Program-made: the position numbers and the translations under genes
Notes under the pieces: generated by a model
Databases searched by the model: none
What the model saw: only the letters and a program-made list of their open reading frames with translations
What the model was told of the DNA's origin: nothing
From: an archaeon
Lineage (GTDB): Archaea; Aenigmatarchaeota; Aenigmatarchaeia; QMZP01; JAFGSV01
Length of the DNA: 40,537 nucleotides
Assembly (NCBI GenBank): GCA_028279705.1
Contig: JANQNF010000018.1
Coordinates: forward strand, 1 to 40,537
Direction of reading: 5' to 3'
Shown: piece after piece, positions 21,995 to 30,981 of the stretch
How the letters are laid out: each line of letters starts with the position of its first letter
Position numbering within the stretch: the stretch's first letter is position 1

Positions 21995-24345
21995 TTCATC
22001 GCCTCCGTTAGCCCCGTCGTCCATGACTTCCTTAGATCGTCTATCGGAACGTCTGCGACTGTCTTGCCAGACTTTGTTATCTTCAGTGCACTTCCACCGG
22101 TCTTTCCAATCTTTACCAGTTCCACGCCGTTATTTTTGCATATTTTGATAGCTTCCGTTTCATTTTCTTTTGGTATCTCAAGGACGAATCCCGTGCTCTC
22201 GCTGAAAAGCGCCTTGTCGTCCCTCAGCCCGTTACCGAAAGCGTCCATTGATATTTCAGCTCCGGTCTTTCCATCAGCTTCACCACCAAGGATCATTTCC
22301 GAAACACACGAAGCGATGCCGCCGTCTGATATGTCGTGACAGCTTAGTGCGTGACCATTTCCTATCATGTCGATTACAGAGTATATCATACCGCGTTCTT
22401 TTACGAAATCCACTTTCGGAACGTTTGCACCGAGCTGTCCGTTTATCTCGTAAAAGACGGATCCTCCAAGCTCGTCCTTCCTCTCCCCAAGAAGGTAAAG
22501 GCCAGACCCGCTCTTCTTTATTTTCATGGTTATTGCCTTTCCGTAATCATCAAGTATTCCCACACATGCGATGCCCGCGGACGGGTCAACGGACTTTCCT
22601 GTAGCTGAATAGTTGTAGAAGCTCACGTTTCCTGAGACAAACGGAACCGGCGTGTCCTTGTGACCCTTCAGCCACAAATTGCTGGCAGAATCAACGAGGC
22701 CTTTTATACCCTGCCTGAAAGTCCAAAACGATTCTGGATCTTCGGGATTGCTGTAGTTTAAGCAGTCTGTCATGCCATAAGGCGTCGCACCAACGGCCGC
22801 TACGTTTCGCATGGCTTCTGCAACTGCCGTTACAGCTCCCCAGTAAGGGTCTATCCTCGCATATCTTGGGTTGGAGTCTGTCGATAACGCCACGCCTGCG
22901 GGGTGGCCGTCAATGGGCGCCATGACGCCGGCATCCGCCTCGCCGGGCCTTATGACAGCATTGCCCTGGACTTCCGTATCGTAGTGTTTGAACACTTTCA
23001 TCCTGGACGCGACGTCCGGGTGTGAAAGTACTTTTAGTATTGCTACCCTGTAATCAGAAGTTTTGGGAATGTCCGGTTCCGTGAACTTTTTTTGGGGTTC
23101 CTTGTATTCCCTGTCGTATATTATGCCTGACGTTATCTCGTTTACCGGCGCGTTACAGACGACCTTGCCGCCATGCCTCATGACATAGCTTTTGTCCTTT
23201 GTGACTTTCCCTATGACTGAGGCCTTTGCACCTTCGGCTACGTTTGGAAGCTCGAATTCGTCATTGTAGATCTCAAGAACTCTCTTTGTAAATTCAGGTG
23301 GAACTATCCATGTGAACCTCTCCTGCGTCTCTGAGCATGCTATGACATAGGGGGGAATGTTCATTGAAGTATGAACCTTGTCAAGGTCTATGTCAGCCCC
23401 GTAACCGCCAGAATCGCAAAGCTCCGAGCTGGAACACATTATTCCACCGGCTCCCATGTCCTTGAAGCCGACGTTTATCTTATTCTTGCGCACCTCATCG
23501 AATACTGCCTGAGTGGCCCTTATGAGGACGTTTTTCAGGAAGGGGTCTGGTACCTGGACGGCCCCCTTGTTTTGTTCACTATCTTCTTCGTCCAGTATGA
23601 GGGATGCGAATGCCGCGCCACCAAAACCGGAATTGTCCGTTGCCTTTCCTACGATCACTATGTCGTATCCTTCCGCGCCCTTTGGTGCCTCCGAATGTAT
23701 GATTTCGCTTTCTTTGACTATCCCAAGTGAAACGACATTCACCAGGCAGTTGTCGTCAAAAGAAGAGTTGAAGTATATCTCCCCGGCAAGGTTTGGTATG
23801 CCAACAGGATTGCCATAACCCGCTATACCGTCAACGACTGCGTTTGATATGTACCTGCACCTGTTCTTGAACTTACCAAATGGGTCCCCGAATCTCAGCG
23901 AGTCAGCAATCGCAACGACTTTTGCGCCCATGCAAAGTACGTCCCTTATTATCCCTCCGACTCCCGTTGCGGCACCCTCGTAGGGAACCACCTGGCTTGG
24001 GTGGTTGTGGCTTTCGTGTGCCATGACCACGCCGTACCTTTCACCGTTGACGCTAGCAAGATGAATTATTCCTGCGTCTTCCTTTGGGCCCTGTATAACC
24101 GTGGGTCCTGTTGTCGGGAGAAGCTTTAACAGGTTCCTGCTTGACTTGTAAGAACAGTGCTCACTCCATTCGGTGTTGAAGATGTGAAGTTCTGTCAGAG
24201 TCGGGTCCCTTCCTATCTTCTTTGGAACCAGCTTTATCTCATCAAGTGACAGAGAAATGCCATTCTTTTTCATGTATTCTTTCAGTTCATCGTCAGACAT
24301 CTGGGATATACCAACAATAAGTTCCTTGTTGACTTGATTGTTCAT
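21991..24345 (-). CDS. purL: FGAM synthetase large subunit
   Basis: A 784-residue small-type PurL, with two PurM-like halves. It converts FGAR plus ammonia and ATP to FGAM. The catalytic region NTEWSEHCSYKSSRNLL is near residue 58, and HESHNHPSQVVPYEGAATGVGG and the second half's GMTDCLNYSNPE are present. Together with separate PurQ and PurS it forms the PurLQS complex. It has its own TATA-like box about 22-24 nt upstream (24361-24373) even though purF lies just before, so purF and purL-Q-S-M may be separate transcripts. Confidence 0.96.
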   Translation of the reverse strand: MNNQVNKELIVGISQMSDDELKEYMKKNGISLSLDEIKLVPKKIGRDPTLTELHIFNTEWSEHCSYKSSRNLLKLLPTTGPTVIQGPKEDAGIIHLASVNGERYGVVMAHESHNHPSQVVPYEGAATGVGGIIRDVLCMGAKVVAIADSLRFGDPFGKFKNRCRYISNAVVDGIAGYGNPVGIPNLAGEIYFNSSFDDNCLVNVVSLGIVKESEIIHSEAPKGAEGYDIVIVGKATDNSGFGGAAFASLILDEEDSEQNKGAVQVPDPFLKNVLIRATQAVFDEVRKNKINVGFKDMGAGGIMCSSSELCDSGGYGADIDLDKVHTSMNIPPYVIACSETQERFTWIVPPEFTKRVLEIYNDEFELPNVAEGAKASVIGKVTKDKSYVMRHGGKVVCNAPVNEITSGIIYDREYKEPQKKFTEPDIPKTSDYRVAILKVLSHPDVASRMKVFKHYDTEVQGNAVIRPGEADAGVMAPIDGHPAGVALSTDSNPRYARIDPYWGAVTAVAEAMRNVAAVGATPYGMTDCLNYSNPEDPESFWTFRQGIKGLVDSASNLWLKGHKDTPVPFVSGNVSFYNYSATGKSVDPSAGIACVGILDDYGKAITMKIKKSGSGLYLLGERKDELGGSVFYEINGQLGANVPKVDFVKERGMIYSVIDMIGNGHALSCHDISDGGIASCVSEMILGGEADGKTGAEISMDAFGNGLRDDKALFSESTGFVLEIPKENETEAIKICKNNGVELVKIGKTGGSALKITKSGKTVADVPIDDLRKSWTTGLTEAMK

Positions 24346-24360
24346 ATTATCTTACTGCAA

Positions 24361-24373
24361 ACGTTATTTATAA
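24361..24373 (-). promoter_or_regulatory. TATA-like box of purL
   Basis: ATTATAAATAACG on the minus strand is centred about 22 nt before the purL ATG at 24345, in the 50-nt gap after purF. Confidence 0.5.
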
Positions 24374-24395
24374 TGGTTTGCGAATCGCGAAAATA

Positions 24396-25922
24396 TCACT
24401 CGTAAGCCCGCTTGCACACGCGCTTCTTTGAGTTCTCTGCAGCCTTCTTGCACGTCGTCTTGCCGCACATGGTCGGATAGTCGCCGTTAAGGCAGGCCAT
24501 GCAGAGTTTCTTTTCCGGAAGGTTTATGGCGCTGACAAGGTTTGGAATAGTCTGGTATATGAGAGAATCCGCGCCGACCTCATTTGCAATCTTTTCACAC
24601 TCTTTTTCAGTCGGCCCTGACAAAGGATCACTGACGTTTCTTGCAGCTATAAGCTCGTCGAAGGTCGACATGTCTATTCCGTAGAAGCAGGGACTGACTA
24701 TCGGCGGGCACGATATCCTCAGGTGCACTTCCTTTGCACCACCCCTTTCCCGCAGGAACTTGACCAGTTTCTTGCTGGTGTTACCCCTGACTATGCTGTC
24801 ATCAACGACTATCAGCTTCTTTCCGTTTGTGACTTCCCTCAATATGGTGAATTTCATCTCTACTTTGTTTTCTCTTGTATCCTTTCCGTCTATGAACGTC
24901 CTTCCGACGTGCCTGTTCCTGACGAGCCCTTCCTTTAGGGGCATGCCGAGCGCTTCTGCGTAACCAGATGCGGCGGGAGCTGACGAGGAAGGGACGTATA
25001 TTATCACGTACTCGTCGTCATTGGCTTTCAGGTTCTCCATCTTTGCAAGGGACTTGCCGAGATTTCTCCTCGCCTTGTATACAGCACTGTTCTCTATCAC
25101 GGACCCGACGCTTGAGAAGTATACCCACTCGAACATGCAATGCGCAATCCTTTCCTGCTTTTCTGCAAAACGGCGTATTTCAACGTCGCCGTTATTTATG
25201 GTCATCATGGTTCCCGGCTCAAGGTCCTTGAAATTGACATGGCCGGAATTGACAAGGGCGTTACTTTCGGATGCGGCAAGGACGCTTTCGCCTTCTATTG
25301 TGTAAGACAATGGCCTGAAACCAAGCGGGTCCCTGACCACGACCACTTCACCGTCAGCGTTCATGAACACTATGTTGTATGCACCGTCGAACTTTTTTGT
25401 GACTCTACCGAAGACTTCCGTGAGGTCCGGTTTTGCCTTGCCCCACAATGCCTTCATTATCTCATACATTATGACCTCGGTATCAGTATTGTGGACCATG
25501 TAATATTGCGACTTCTTGAGGGCATTCCTCAGCTCGGCGTAGTTTGAAAGGTTTCCGTTGAAAGCAAGGGAAAACCACTTCCATGTTTTTCCATGATGCC
25601 GCTCAAACGGCTGGGCAAGCGCTTTTCCTTCAGTGCCGCAAGTTGCATACCTTACATGGCCTATGCCCTTGTTGCCGGAATATCTTTCAAAGAGCTTTTC
25701 TGTCAAGTCACTATGCCTTGTCCTAAATACTTCGTTGACTGTGCCAAGGTCCTTGTGAGTGTCTATCCTCTGCGGCCTATTAGAATTGAAAGTCGTTATC
25801 CCGGCGCTCAGCTGACCACGATTCTGCATGTCAAGCAGAAGCCTGTAAAGCTTGTATGGAGCGTTGTCTGTCTCAAGGGAAACTGCGGCTACGCCGCACT
25901 CATCCCTCACTTCTGCGGCCAT
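24396..25922 (-). CDS. purF: Amidophosphoribosyltransferase
   Basis: A 508-residue enzyme for the committed step: PRPP plus glutamine to phosphoribosylamine. The Ntn-type glutaminase begins at Cys9 after an eight-residue leader (MAAEVRDE), which is expected to be cleaved. The PRPP-binding loop is LIVVDDSIVRGNTSKKLV. Four Cys positions fit the [4Fe-4S] site of the B. subtilis type: HCMFEWVYF, SPCFYGID, and the CMAC pair near the C terminus. The last 25 residues carry further Cys (MCGKTTC) and basic residues. The leaderless start fits the TATA-like box at 25943. Confidence 0.96.
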   Translation of the reverse strand: MAAEVRDECGVAAVSLETDNAPYKLYRLLLDMQNRGQLSAGITTFNSNRPQRIDTHKDLGTVNEVFRTRHSDLTEKLFERYSGNKGIGHVRYATCGTEGKALAQPFERHHGKTWKWFSLAFNGNLSNYAELRNALKKSQYYMVHNTDTEVIMYEIMKALWGKAKPDLTEVFGRVTKKFDGAYNIVFMNADGEVVVVRDPLGFRPLSYTIEGESVLAASESNALVNSGHVNFKDLEPGTMMTINNGDVEIRRFAEKQERIAHCMFEWVYFSSVGSVIENSAVYKARRNLGKSLAKMENLKANDDEYVIIYVPSSSAPAASGYAEALGMPLKEGLVRNRHVGRTFIDGKDTRENKVEMKFTILREVTNGKKLIVVDDSIVRGNTSKKLVKFLRERGGAKEVHLRISCPPIVSPCFYGIDMSTFDELIAARNVSDPLSGPTEKECEKIANEVGADSLIYQTIPNLVSAINLPEKKLCMACLNGDYPTMCGKTTCKKAAENSKKRVCKRAYE

Positions 25923-25942
25923 ACTATCTTATCACGATTATA

Positions 25943-25984
25943 CTATTTAAACGTTGTGAACATCTGCTACAAAATATTTATAAG
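25943..25984. promoter_or_regulatory. Divergent purF/purD promoter region
   Basis: Two boxes face away from each other. CGTTTAAATAG (25943-25953, minus strand) is 26 nt before the purF ATG at 25922. AAATATTTATAAG (25972-25984, plus strand) is about 35 nt before the purD ATG at 26014. This 90-nt gap is where both arms of the purine cluster begin, so it is the natural place for a purine-responsive operator. No obvious inverted repeat is seen in it. Confidence 0.55.
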
Positions 25985-26013
25985 AATTGCCGGGACATTA
26001 TTCACTGATTGAA

Positions 26014-27342
26014 ATGAAGAAGGTTCTTGTAGTCGGAAATGGTGCCCGGGAGCACGCAATAGCGCACGCACTTTCAAGGAGCCCACAGGGACCTGAGCTT
26101 TATCTTTTCATGAAAGCCAAGAACCCGGGACTTGCAGCGATGGCGAAGTCTTTCAGGATAGCAAAGCTTGATGATTTTAACGCGCTTTCTGAGTTCGTCA
26201 AAGAAGTGAATCCTGATTTTGCAGTGATCGGTCCGGAAGACCCGCTCAGTGCAGGCGTCGTGGATTTCCTTTCGACGCTTGGTGTATCGTCAATGGGACC
26301 GGTAAAGGAGCTTGCAAAGCTTGAGACAAGCAAGACCTTTACCCGTGAACTTCTCGAAAACAACAGCATACCAGCAAACATCATGTTCAGGAAATTCGCT
26401 TCAACCGATGGTGTCAAGGAGTACATAGAGAATGACCTGAATAACGAATTCGTGGTCAAGCCCGACGGGCTTACGGGCGGAAAGGGTGTCATGGTTTCCG
26501 GCGAGCACCTGCAGAACGCTGACGAAGCGGTTGAATACTGCAGAGAAGTCCTCAAAACTCATCCTTCCGCGATAGTCGAGGAGAAGATTGAAGGTGAGGA
26601 ATTCTCGCTCATGTGCTTTTCTGACGGAAAGACTGTTAAGGCCATGCCACCTGTACAGGACCACAAGAGGCTCCTTCCAGGCGACCAGGGACCAAATACA
26701 GGCGGAATGGGATCCTACTCATATGCAGACCATCTTCTTCAGTTCCTTACAAAGGAAGAAGTAGAAGAATCTGAGAAAATCGTGCAGATGACTTGCGATG
26801 CCATAAGGAAGGATACCGGAAAGGAATACAAGGGAATAATGTATGCAGGTTTCATGCTGACAAAAAACGGTCTTAAGCTGCTCGAGTACAATGCAAGATT
26901 CGGTGACCCCGAAGCAATGAACGTGCTTCCCATAATGAAGTCTGACTTCGTCGAAGTGTGCGAGGCGGTGATAAACGGGACGCTTGATCAGATGACGCTT
27001 TCTTTTGACAACAAGGCTACCGTATGCAAGTACGTGGTTCCCGATGGCTACCCAAAGAACCCGGCAGCCGGGCAGAAGATAGAACTGGACGAAGAAAACA
27101 GCGAAGCGCTCGTCTTCCATGCAGCAGTCGACCAGAAAGACGACGGTCTCTACATGACGACGTCACGCGCAATAGGCTTTGTAGGCATAGCAGACGACAT
27201 CGGCGAAGCTGAGAGGATTGCCGAGGACGCAATAAAGGCCGTCAAGGGCCCTGTCTTTCACAGGGAAGATATCGGAACAAAGGAACTTCTACAAAAGCGT
27301 GTCAGTCATATGGAAGCTGTAAGGAACGGGAAAACATTATAA
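26014..27342 (+). CDS. purD: GAR synthetase
   Basis: A 442-residue ATP-grasp enzyme joining phosphoribosylamine and glycine. It starts MKKVLVVGNGAREHAIAHAL, with the typical PurD glycine motif. The ATP-grasp core includes FVVKPDGLTGGKGVMV, QDHKRLLPGDQGPNTGGMG and EYNARFGDPEAMNVLP, all diagnostic. Nine codons upstream (from 25987) are open, but the ATG at 26014 matches the family start. Glycine may come from glyA in the same arm. Confidence 0.96.
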   Translation: MKKVLVVGNGAREHAIAHALSRSPQGPELYLFMKAKNPGLAAMAKSFRIAKLDDFNALSEFVKEVNPDFAVIGPEDPLSAGVVDFLSTLGVSSMGPVKELAKLETSKTFTRELLENNSIPANIMFRKFASTDGVKEYIENDLNNEFVVKPDGLTGGKGVMVSGEHLQNADEAVEYCREVLKTHPSAIVEEKIEGEEFSLMCFSDGKTVKAMPPVQDHKRLLPGDQGPNTGGMGSYSYADHLLQFLTKEEVEESEKIVQMTCDAIRKDTGKEYKGIMYAGFMLTKNGLKLLEYNARFGDPEAMNVLPIMKSDFVEVCEAVINGTLDQMTLSFDNKATVCKYVVPDGYPKNPAAGQKIELDEENSEALVFHAAVDQKDDGLYMTTSRAIGFVGIADDIGEAERIAEDAIKAVKGPVFHREDIGTKELLQKRVSHMEAVRNGKTL

Positions 27343-27346
27343 ATAT
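27336..27346 (+). promoter_or_regulatory. TATA-like box of purA
   Basis: ATTATAAATAT overlaps the purD stop. It is centred about 31 nt before the GTG at 27372, consistent with a leaderless or short-leader start there. Confidence 0.5.
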
Positions 27347-27371
27347 CCCGGCCAAGAATAGTTGGGTAAGC

Positions 27372-28700
27372 GTGACGGGAAAAGAATGCTGTTCTGATGA
27401 CAACAATTGCAAATGCGCCTGCTGCGATTCCGGCAACCTCGTCGTGGTCGGGTGCCAGTGGGGAGACGAGGGTAAGGGAAAGATCGTTGATTTTTTGGCA
27501 AGCGACTACGACATAGTCGTGCGCTATAACGGCGGCAACAATGCAGGCCACACCGTCGTGATAGGCGATGAGAAGTACAAGTTCCACCTCATTCCGTCGG
27601 GGTCCATACAGAAGAAGAAGGTCGTCATGGGAAACGGCATGGCCGTCGACCCGAAAGTCCTGATATCAGAGATAAAGACACTGAAAGAGAAGAACCTTGA
27701 TCCGAAGCTTTTTTTAAGCGACAGGGCACACGTCATCATGCCATATCACAGGATGCTCGATGCATCCCGTGAGAAGAAGAGATGTGGCGGCAAGCTTGGG
27801 ACGACCGGCAGGGGAATAGGTCCCGCATACGTTGACAAGGTAGGACGGACAGAATCCATACGGATGTGCGACCTCGTCAACGGAAGTCTAAAAGATAGGA
27901 TAAAGGGCATAATAGAATTGAAAAAAGACTACCTCGTCTGCATTGGTGCAATAAAGCCGGAGGAAATCGAAAGCTATGTAAATGACATAGTCAAGGAATA
28001 TGAAGGGTATGCGAAAATTCTCAGGCCTTACATCTGCGACACATCAATCATGATAAATGAAGAGATAAAGAAGGGTTCCAGTATACTGTTTGAAGGGGCA
28101 CAGGGAATGATGCTTGACGTGGACCACGGGACATATCCTTTTGTCACAAGTTCCAGCGTGACATCGGGCGGCGTATGCGCCGGTGCCGGCGTTGGCCCCA
28201 AGGTTATCGGAAAGGTGGTCGGCATTGCAAAAGCGTACACGACGAGAGTCGGGGGCGGCCCGTTCCCGACCGAGCTGCATGACAAGAAGGGCGATGAACT
28301 GAGGGAGCGCGGTGCTGAGTTTGGTACAACCACGGGAAGGCCAAGGAGGTGCGGCTGGCTCGATCTGGTCGTACTGAGACACGCTGCAACGATAAACGGC
28401 TTGGACGGCATCGTACTCACCAAGATGGACGTATTGTCAGGAACTGGAAAAGTCAAAGTGTGCACTGCATACAAGATAGACGGAAAGACTGTGAATAACA
28501 TGCCGGCATCAATCAAGGACATGGAAAATGCAGAACCGGTTTACGAAGAACTTCCCGGATGGGACGAGTTCGATGGAACTGAAAAGAAGTGCATTCCAGA
28601 AAACGCGATCAAGTTCATTGAACGCATAGAAAAGGAGACCGGTGTACCGGTGATCATAGTGTCAAATGGGCAGAGAAGGGACCAGACAATTGTTTTCTGA
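27372..28700 (+). CDS. purA: Adenylosuccinate synthetase with Cys-rich N-terminal extension
   Basis: A 442-residue enzyme joining IMP and aspartate using GTP. The P-loop region GCQWGDEGKGKIVDFLA and NGGNNAGHTVV are intact, with GTTGRGIGPAY, EGAQGMMLDVDHGTYPFVTSS and TRVGGGPFPTE downstream. The unusual part is residues 1-22 before the first strand. They hold six Cys (6, 7, 13, 15, 17, 18) as CC-x5-CxCxCC, a metal-binding look absent from ordinary PurA. The start is GTG; no ATG lies in frame before the P-loop, and the upstream TATA-like box fits this start. A later GTG (inside LVVVG) would leave too short an N terminus. Confidence 0.93.
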   Translation: MTGKECCSDDNNCKCACCDSGNLVVVGCQWGDEGKGKIVDFLASDYDIVVRYNGGNNAGHTVVIGDEKYKFHLIPSGSIQKKKVVMGNGMAVDPKVLISEIKTLKEKNLDPKLFLSDRAHVIMPYHRMLDASREKKRCGGKLGTTGRGIGPAYVDKVGRTESIRMCDLVNGSLKDRIKGIIELKKDYLVCIGAIKPEEIESYVNDIVKEYEGYAKILRPYICDTSIMINEEIKKGSSILFEGAQGMMLDVDHGTYPFVTSSSVTSGGVCAGAGVGPKVIGKVVGIAKAYTTRVGGGPFPTELHDKKGDELRERGAEFGTTTGRPRRCGWLDLVVLRHAATINGLDGIVLTKMDVLSGTGKVKVCTAYKIDGKTVNNMPASIKDMENAEPVYEELPGWDEFDGTEKKCIPENAIKFIERIEKETGVPVIIVSNGQRRDQTIVF

Positions 28701-28715
28701 CTATTGGTGTTTCCA

Positions 28716-29273
28716 ATGAAGGAAAAGCTCAGAAAAGAGATATCGGCGATGAGGGATAATCTTTCTGAAAAGGAGCACATCGAAAGAAGCGAAATCGTCA
28801 AAGAAAGGCTGTTTGAAACGGAAGAGTTCAAGAAAGCCAAAACTATCATGTTCTACGTTTCCAAGGGAAGCGAAGTGAGAACTGAGCACATGATAACAGA
28901 GTCCATAAAAATGGGCAAAACTGTCGTCGTGCCACTTTCAGATTCCAAGACGCATACGCTGTGTGCATATGAGATAGAGGGTGTCAAAGATCTCTGCCCG
29001 GGCTGTTACGGTATACCTGAGCCGGATTCGGAAAAGTGCCGGAAAGTGGAACCTGAAGAAATAGACCTCGTTATAGTTCCCGGAACTGCATTCGACAAGA
29101 AGGGTGACAGGATAGGTTATGGTATGGGCTTTTATGATAAGTTCCTTTCGCAGGTGAAGATAAAGACCATAGGGCTCGCATACGATTTCCAGGTCGTCGT
29201 TCACATACCAGGAGAAGAGCACGACGTGAAGGTTGACATGGTAGTTATGGATAATGGTGCACTTAGATTCTAA
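28716..29273 (+). CDS. 5-formyltetrahydrofolate cyclo-ligase family protein
   Basis: A 185-residue member of the 5-FTHF cyclo-ligase (MTHFS) family, which turns 5-formyl-THF into 5,10-methenyl-THF using ATP. It has the N-terminal basic helix KEKLRKEISAMRDNLSEKE, FYVSKGSEVRTEHMI, and the C-terminal IDLVIVPGTAFDKKGDRIGYGMGFYDKFL signature of the nucleotide and folate site. It starts 15 nt after purA and fits a folate-rescue role beside PurN/PurH. The ATG at 28716 is chosen over the upstream codons by its family match. Confidence 0.9.
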   Translation: MKEKLRKEISAMRDNLSEKEHIERSEIVKERLFETEEFKKAKTIMFYVSKGSEVRTEHMITESIKMGKTVVVPLSDSKTHTLCAYEIEGVKDLCPGCYGIPEPDSEKCRKVEPEEIDLVIVPGTAFDKKGDRIGYGMGFYDKFLSQVKIKTIGLAYDFQVVVHIPGEEHDVKVDMVVMDNGALRF

Positions 29274-29318
29274 ATCGGGGAAGTATTAGTTTTTATTTCT
29301 TTCTGCCATTAAAAAAAT

Positions 29319-29618
29319 ATGAAAAATCAAGAAAAGCGAACATATTACCAGAAATTCTATCTGAATGGGCAGATTAAGGAAGATGGAGGATGGCCCAAAA
29401 GTTGGGGAATAGTATCAACCACCGCAGAAAACCCTCAGAAAGCCGCGATTAAAATTGTCGACAACGTTTCAAAAATAAAAAAAGATATTCCAGAACCATA
29501 TGGTACTCAAATTAGCGATGGTACTCTCTTAATCCAGCCTTATGGCGATGCGATAACAGATCTTAATATCACAGAAGTGCGTTCCATACCGAGAGTTGGA
29601 GAGATTTATTCTGTGTAG
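29319..29618 (+). CDS. Small hypothetical protein between MTHFS and glyA
   Basis: 99 residues with a probable beta-rich fold: YYQKFYLNGQIKEDGGW, then GTQISDGTLLIQPYG and TEVRSIPRVGEIYSV. No family is recognised, and no membrane or signal segment is visible. A TATA-like box (GTTTTTATTTC, 29289-29299) is 25 nt before the ATG, supporting a leaderless mRNA. It ends with TAG. Lower G+C than its neighbours, like the other small genes that interrupt the purine cluster. Confidence 0.55.
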   Translation: MKNQEKRTYYQKFYLNGQIKEDGGWPKSWGIVSTTAENPQKAAIKIVDNVSKIKKDIPEPYGTQISDGTLLIQPYGDAITDLNITEVRSIPRVGEIYSV

Positions 29619-29628
29619 CCGCAAAAAA

Positions 29629-29640
29629 CTTAAAAATAAG
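29629..29640 (+). promoter_or_regulatory. TATA-like box of glyA operon
   Basis: ACTTAAAAATAAG is centred 25 nt before the glyA ATG at 29658 and probably drives glyA-folD-purH-purN-MBL, whose genes are 0-20 nt apart. Confidence 0.5.
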
Positions 29641-29657
29641 CAAACCATAAAAAAACA

Positions 29658-30962
29658 ATGCATTATTTACGAGACGTTGACCCGGAAATCGAGGCGTCTG
29701 TCAAAAACGAGGCGAATAGGGCAAGAGGCGGCCTTGAATTGATACCATCTGAAAATTTCACCAGCCTTGCAGTGATGCAGGTCATGGGATCAGTATTCAC
29801 GAACAAGTATTCTGAGGGATATCCAGGAAAAAGGTACTACGGCGGTAACGAATTTGTCGACGTGGCCGAAACCCTTGCAATAGAAAGGGCAAAAAAGCTT
29901 TTCAATGCAGAACACGTAAACGTCCAGCCGCTGTCGGGAAGTCCTGCAAACCAGGCCGTGTTCTTTGCACTTCTCAACCTTGGCGATACGTACATGGGAA
30001 TGGACCTTGCATGCGGCGGACACCTGACCCACGGCTGTCCTGTGAACTTCTCCGGCAAGCACTACAAGTGCATCCCCTACGGGGTCGACAAGGAAACTGA
30101 ACTGCTTGATTACGACGCGATAAAGAAGCAGGCGATCAAAAGCAAGCCCAAGCTCATACTTTCCGGGTTGACTGCTTACCCCAGGGAACTTGATTTCGAT
30201 GCTTTCCAGGAGATTGCAGAAGAAGTGGGAGCGTACCACTTCGCAGACATAGCGCACATTGCAGGAATTGTTGCTGCAGGACTCCACCCAAATCCCGTTG
30301 AAGTGTGCGACGTGGTTTCCACAACTACCCACAAGACTCTCAGGGGACCAAGGGGTGCTATGATAATGTGCAAGGAAGAGGACAGGCTCCGTGACATCCA
30401 CCACCCGGACAGCAAGAAGAATCTTGCACAACTGATAGACAGCGCGGTGTTCCCGGGACTCCAGGGTGGACCACATGATCATGTCAATGCAGCAAAGGCT
30501 GTCGCGTTCCATGAAGCGCTTCAGCCGGAATACAAGGTTTATGCTTCACAGATACTGAAGAACGCAAAAGCGCTCGCAGACGAACTGATGTCACAGGGAC
30601 TGAGACTTGTGACAGACGGAACGGAAAACCACCTCATGGTAGTGGATGTCTGGGAGAAGGGGATAACGGGAAAGGATGCGCAGAATCTCCTTGACGAAGT
30701 GGGAATATTCCTCAACAAGAACACCATACCGTTTGACGAGAGGTCACCTTTCAACCCAAGCGGTGTAAGACTCGGAACACCTGCACTGACAACAAGGGGA
30801 ATGAAAGAGTCCGAGATGAAGGAAGTCGGTTCGCTAATGGCGAGGGCTCTCCTCAAAAAGGATGACAAAACAGCGCTTGCAAAGGTCAAGGAAGGCGTCT
30901 CTGAACTCTGCAGCCAGTTCCCACTGTACCCGGAACTCCCGGACGGGTACTTCAAGCAGTGA
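29658..30962 (+). CDS. glyA: Serine hydroxymethyltransferase
   Basis: A 434-residue PLP enzyme converting serine and THF to glycine and 5,10-methylene-THF. The PLP-lysine motif [17 protein letters not shown] is intact, as are [17 protein letters not shown] and [17 protein letters not shown]. It feeds two needs of the purine arm: glycine for PurD and one-carbon units for FolD, PurN and PurH. The presence of a folate-type sequence next to folD indicates that the organism uses tetrahydrofolate (or a close analogue) rather than only methanopterin. Confidence 0.96.
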   Translation: MHYLRDVDPEIEASVKNEANRARGGLELIPSENFTSLAVMQVMGSVFTNKYSEGYPGKRYYGGNEFVDVAETLAIERAKKLFNAEHVNVQPLSGSPANQAVFFALLNLGDTYMGMDLACGGHLTHGCPVNFSGKHYKCIPYGVDKETELLDYDAIKKQAIKSKPKLILSGLTAYPRELDFDAFQEIAEEVGAYHFADIAHIAGIVAAGLHPNPVEVCDVVSTTTHKTLRGPRGAMIMCKEEDRLRDIHHPDSKKNLAQLIDSAVFPGLQGGPHDHVNAAKAVAFHEALQPEYKVYASQILKNAKALADELMSQGLRLVTDGTENHLMVVDVWEKGITGKDAQNLLDEVGIFLNKNTIPFDERSPFNPSGVRLGTPALTTRGMKESEMKEVGSLMARALLKKDDKTALAKVKEGVSELCSQFPLYPELPDGYFKQ

Positions 30963-30981
30963 TGCTCATCGCAGTGGTATA

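Noticed and set aside
29790-30512. 240-codon minus-strand ORF opposite glyA
   Set aside because: The plus strand encodes intact serine hydroxymethyltransferase; the minus frame has no recognisable domain.
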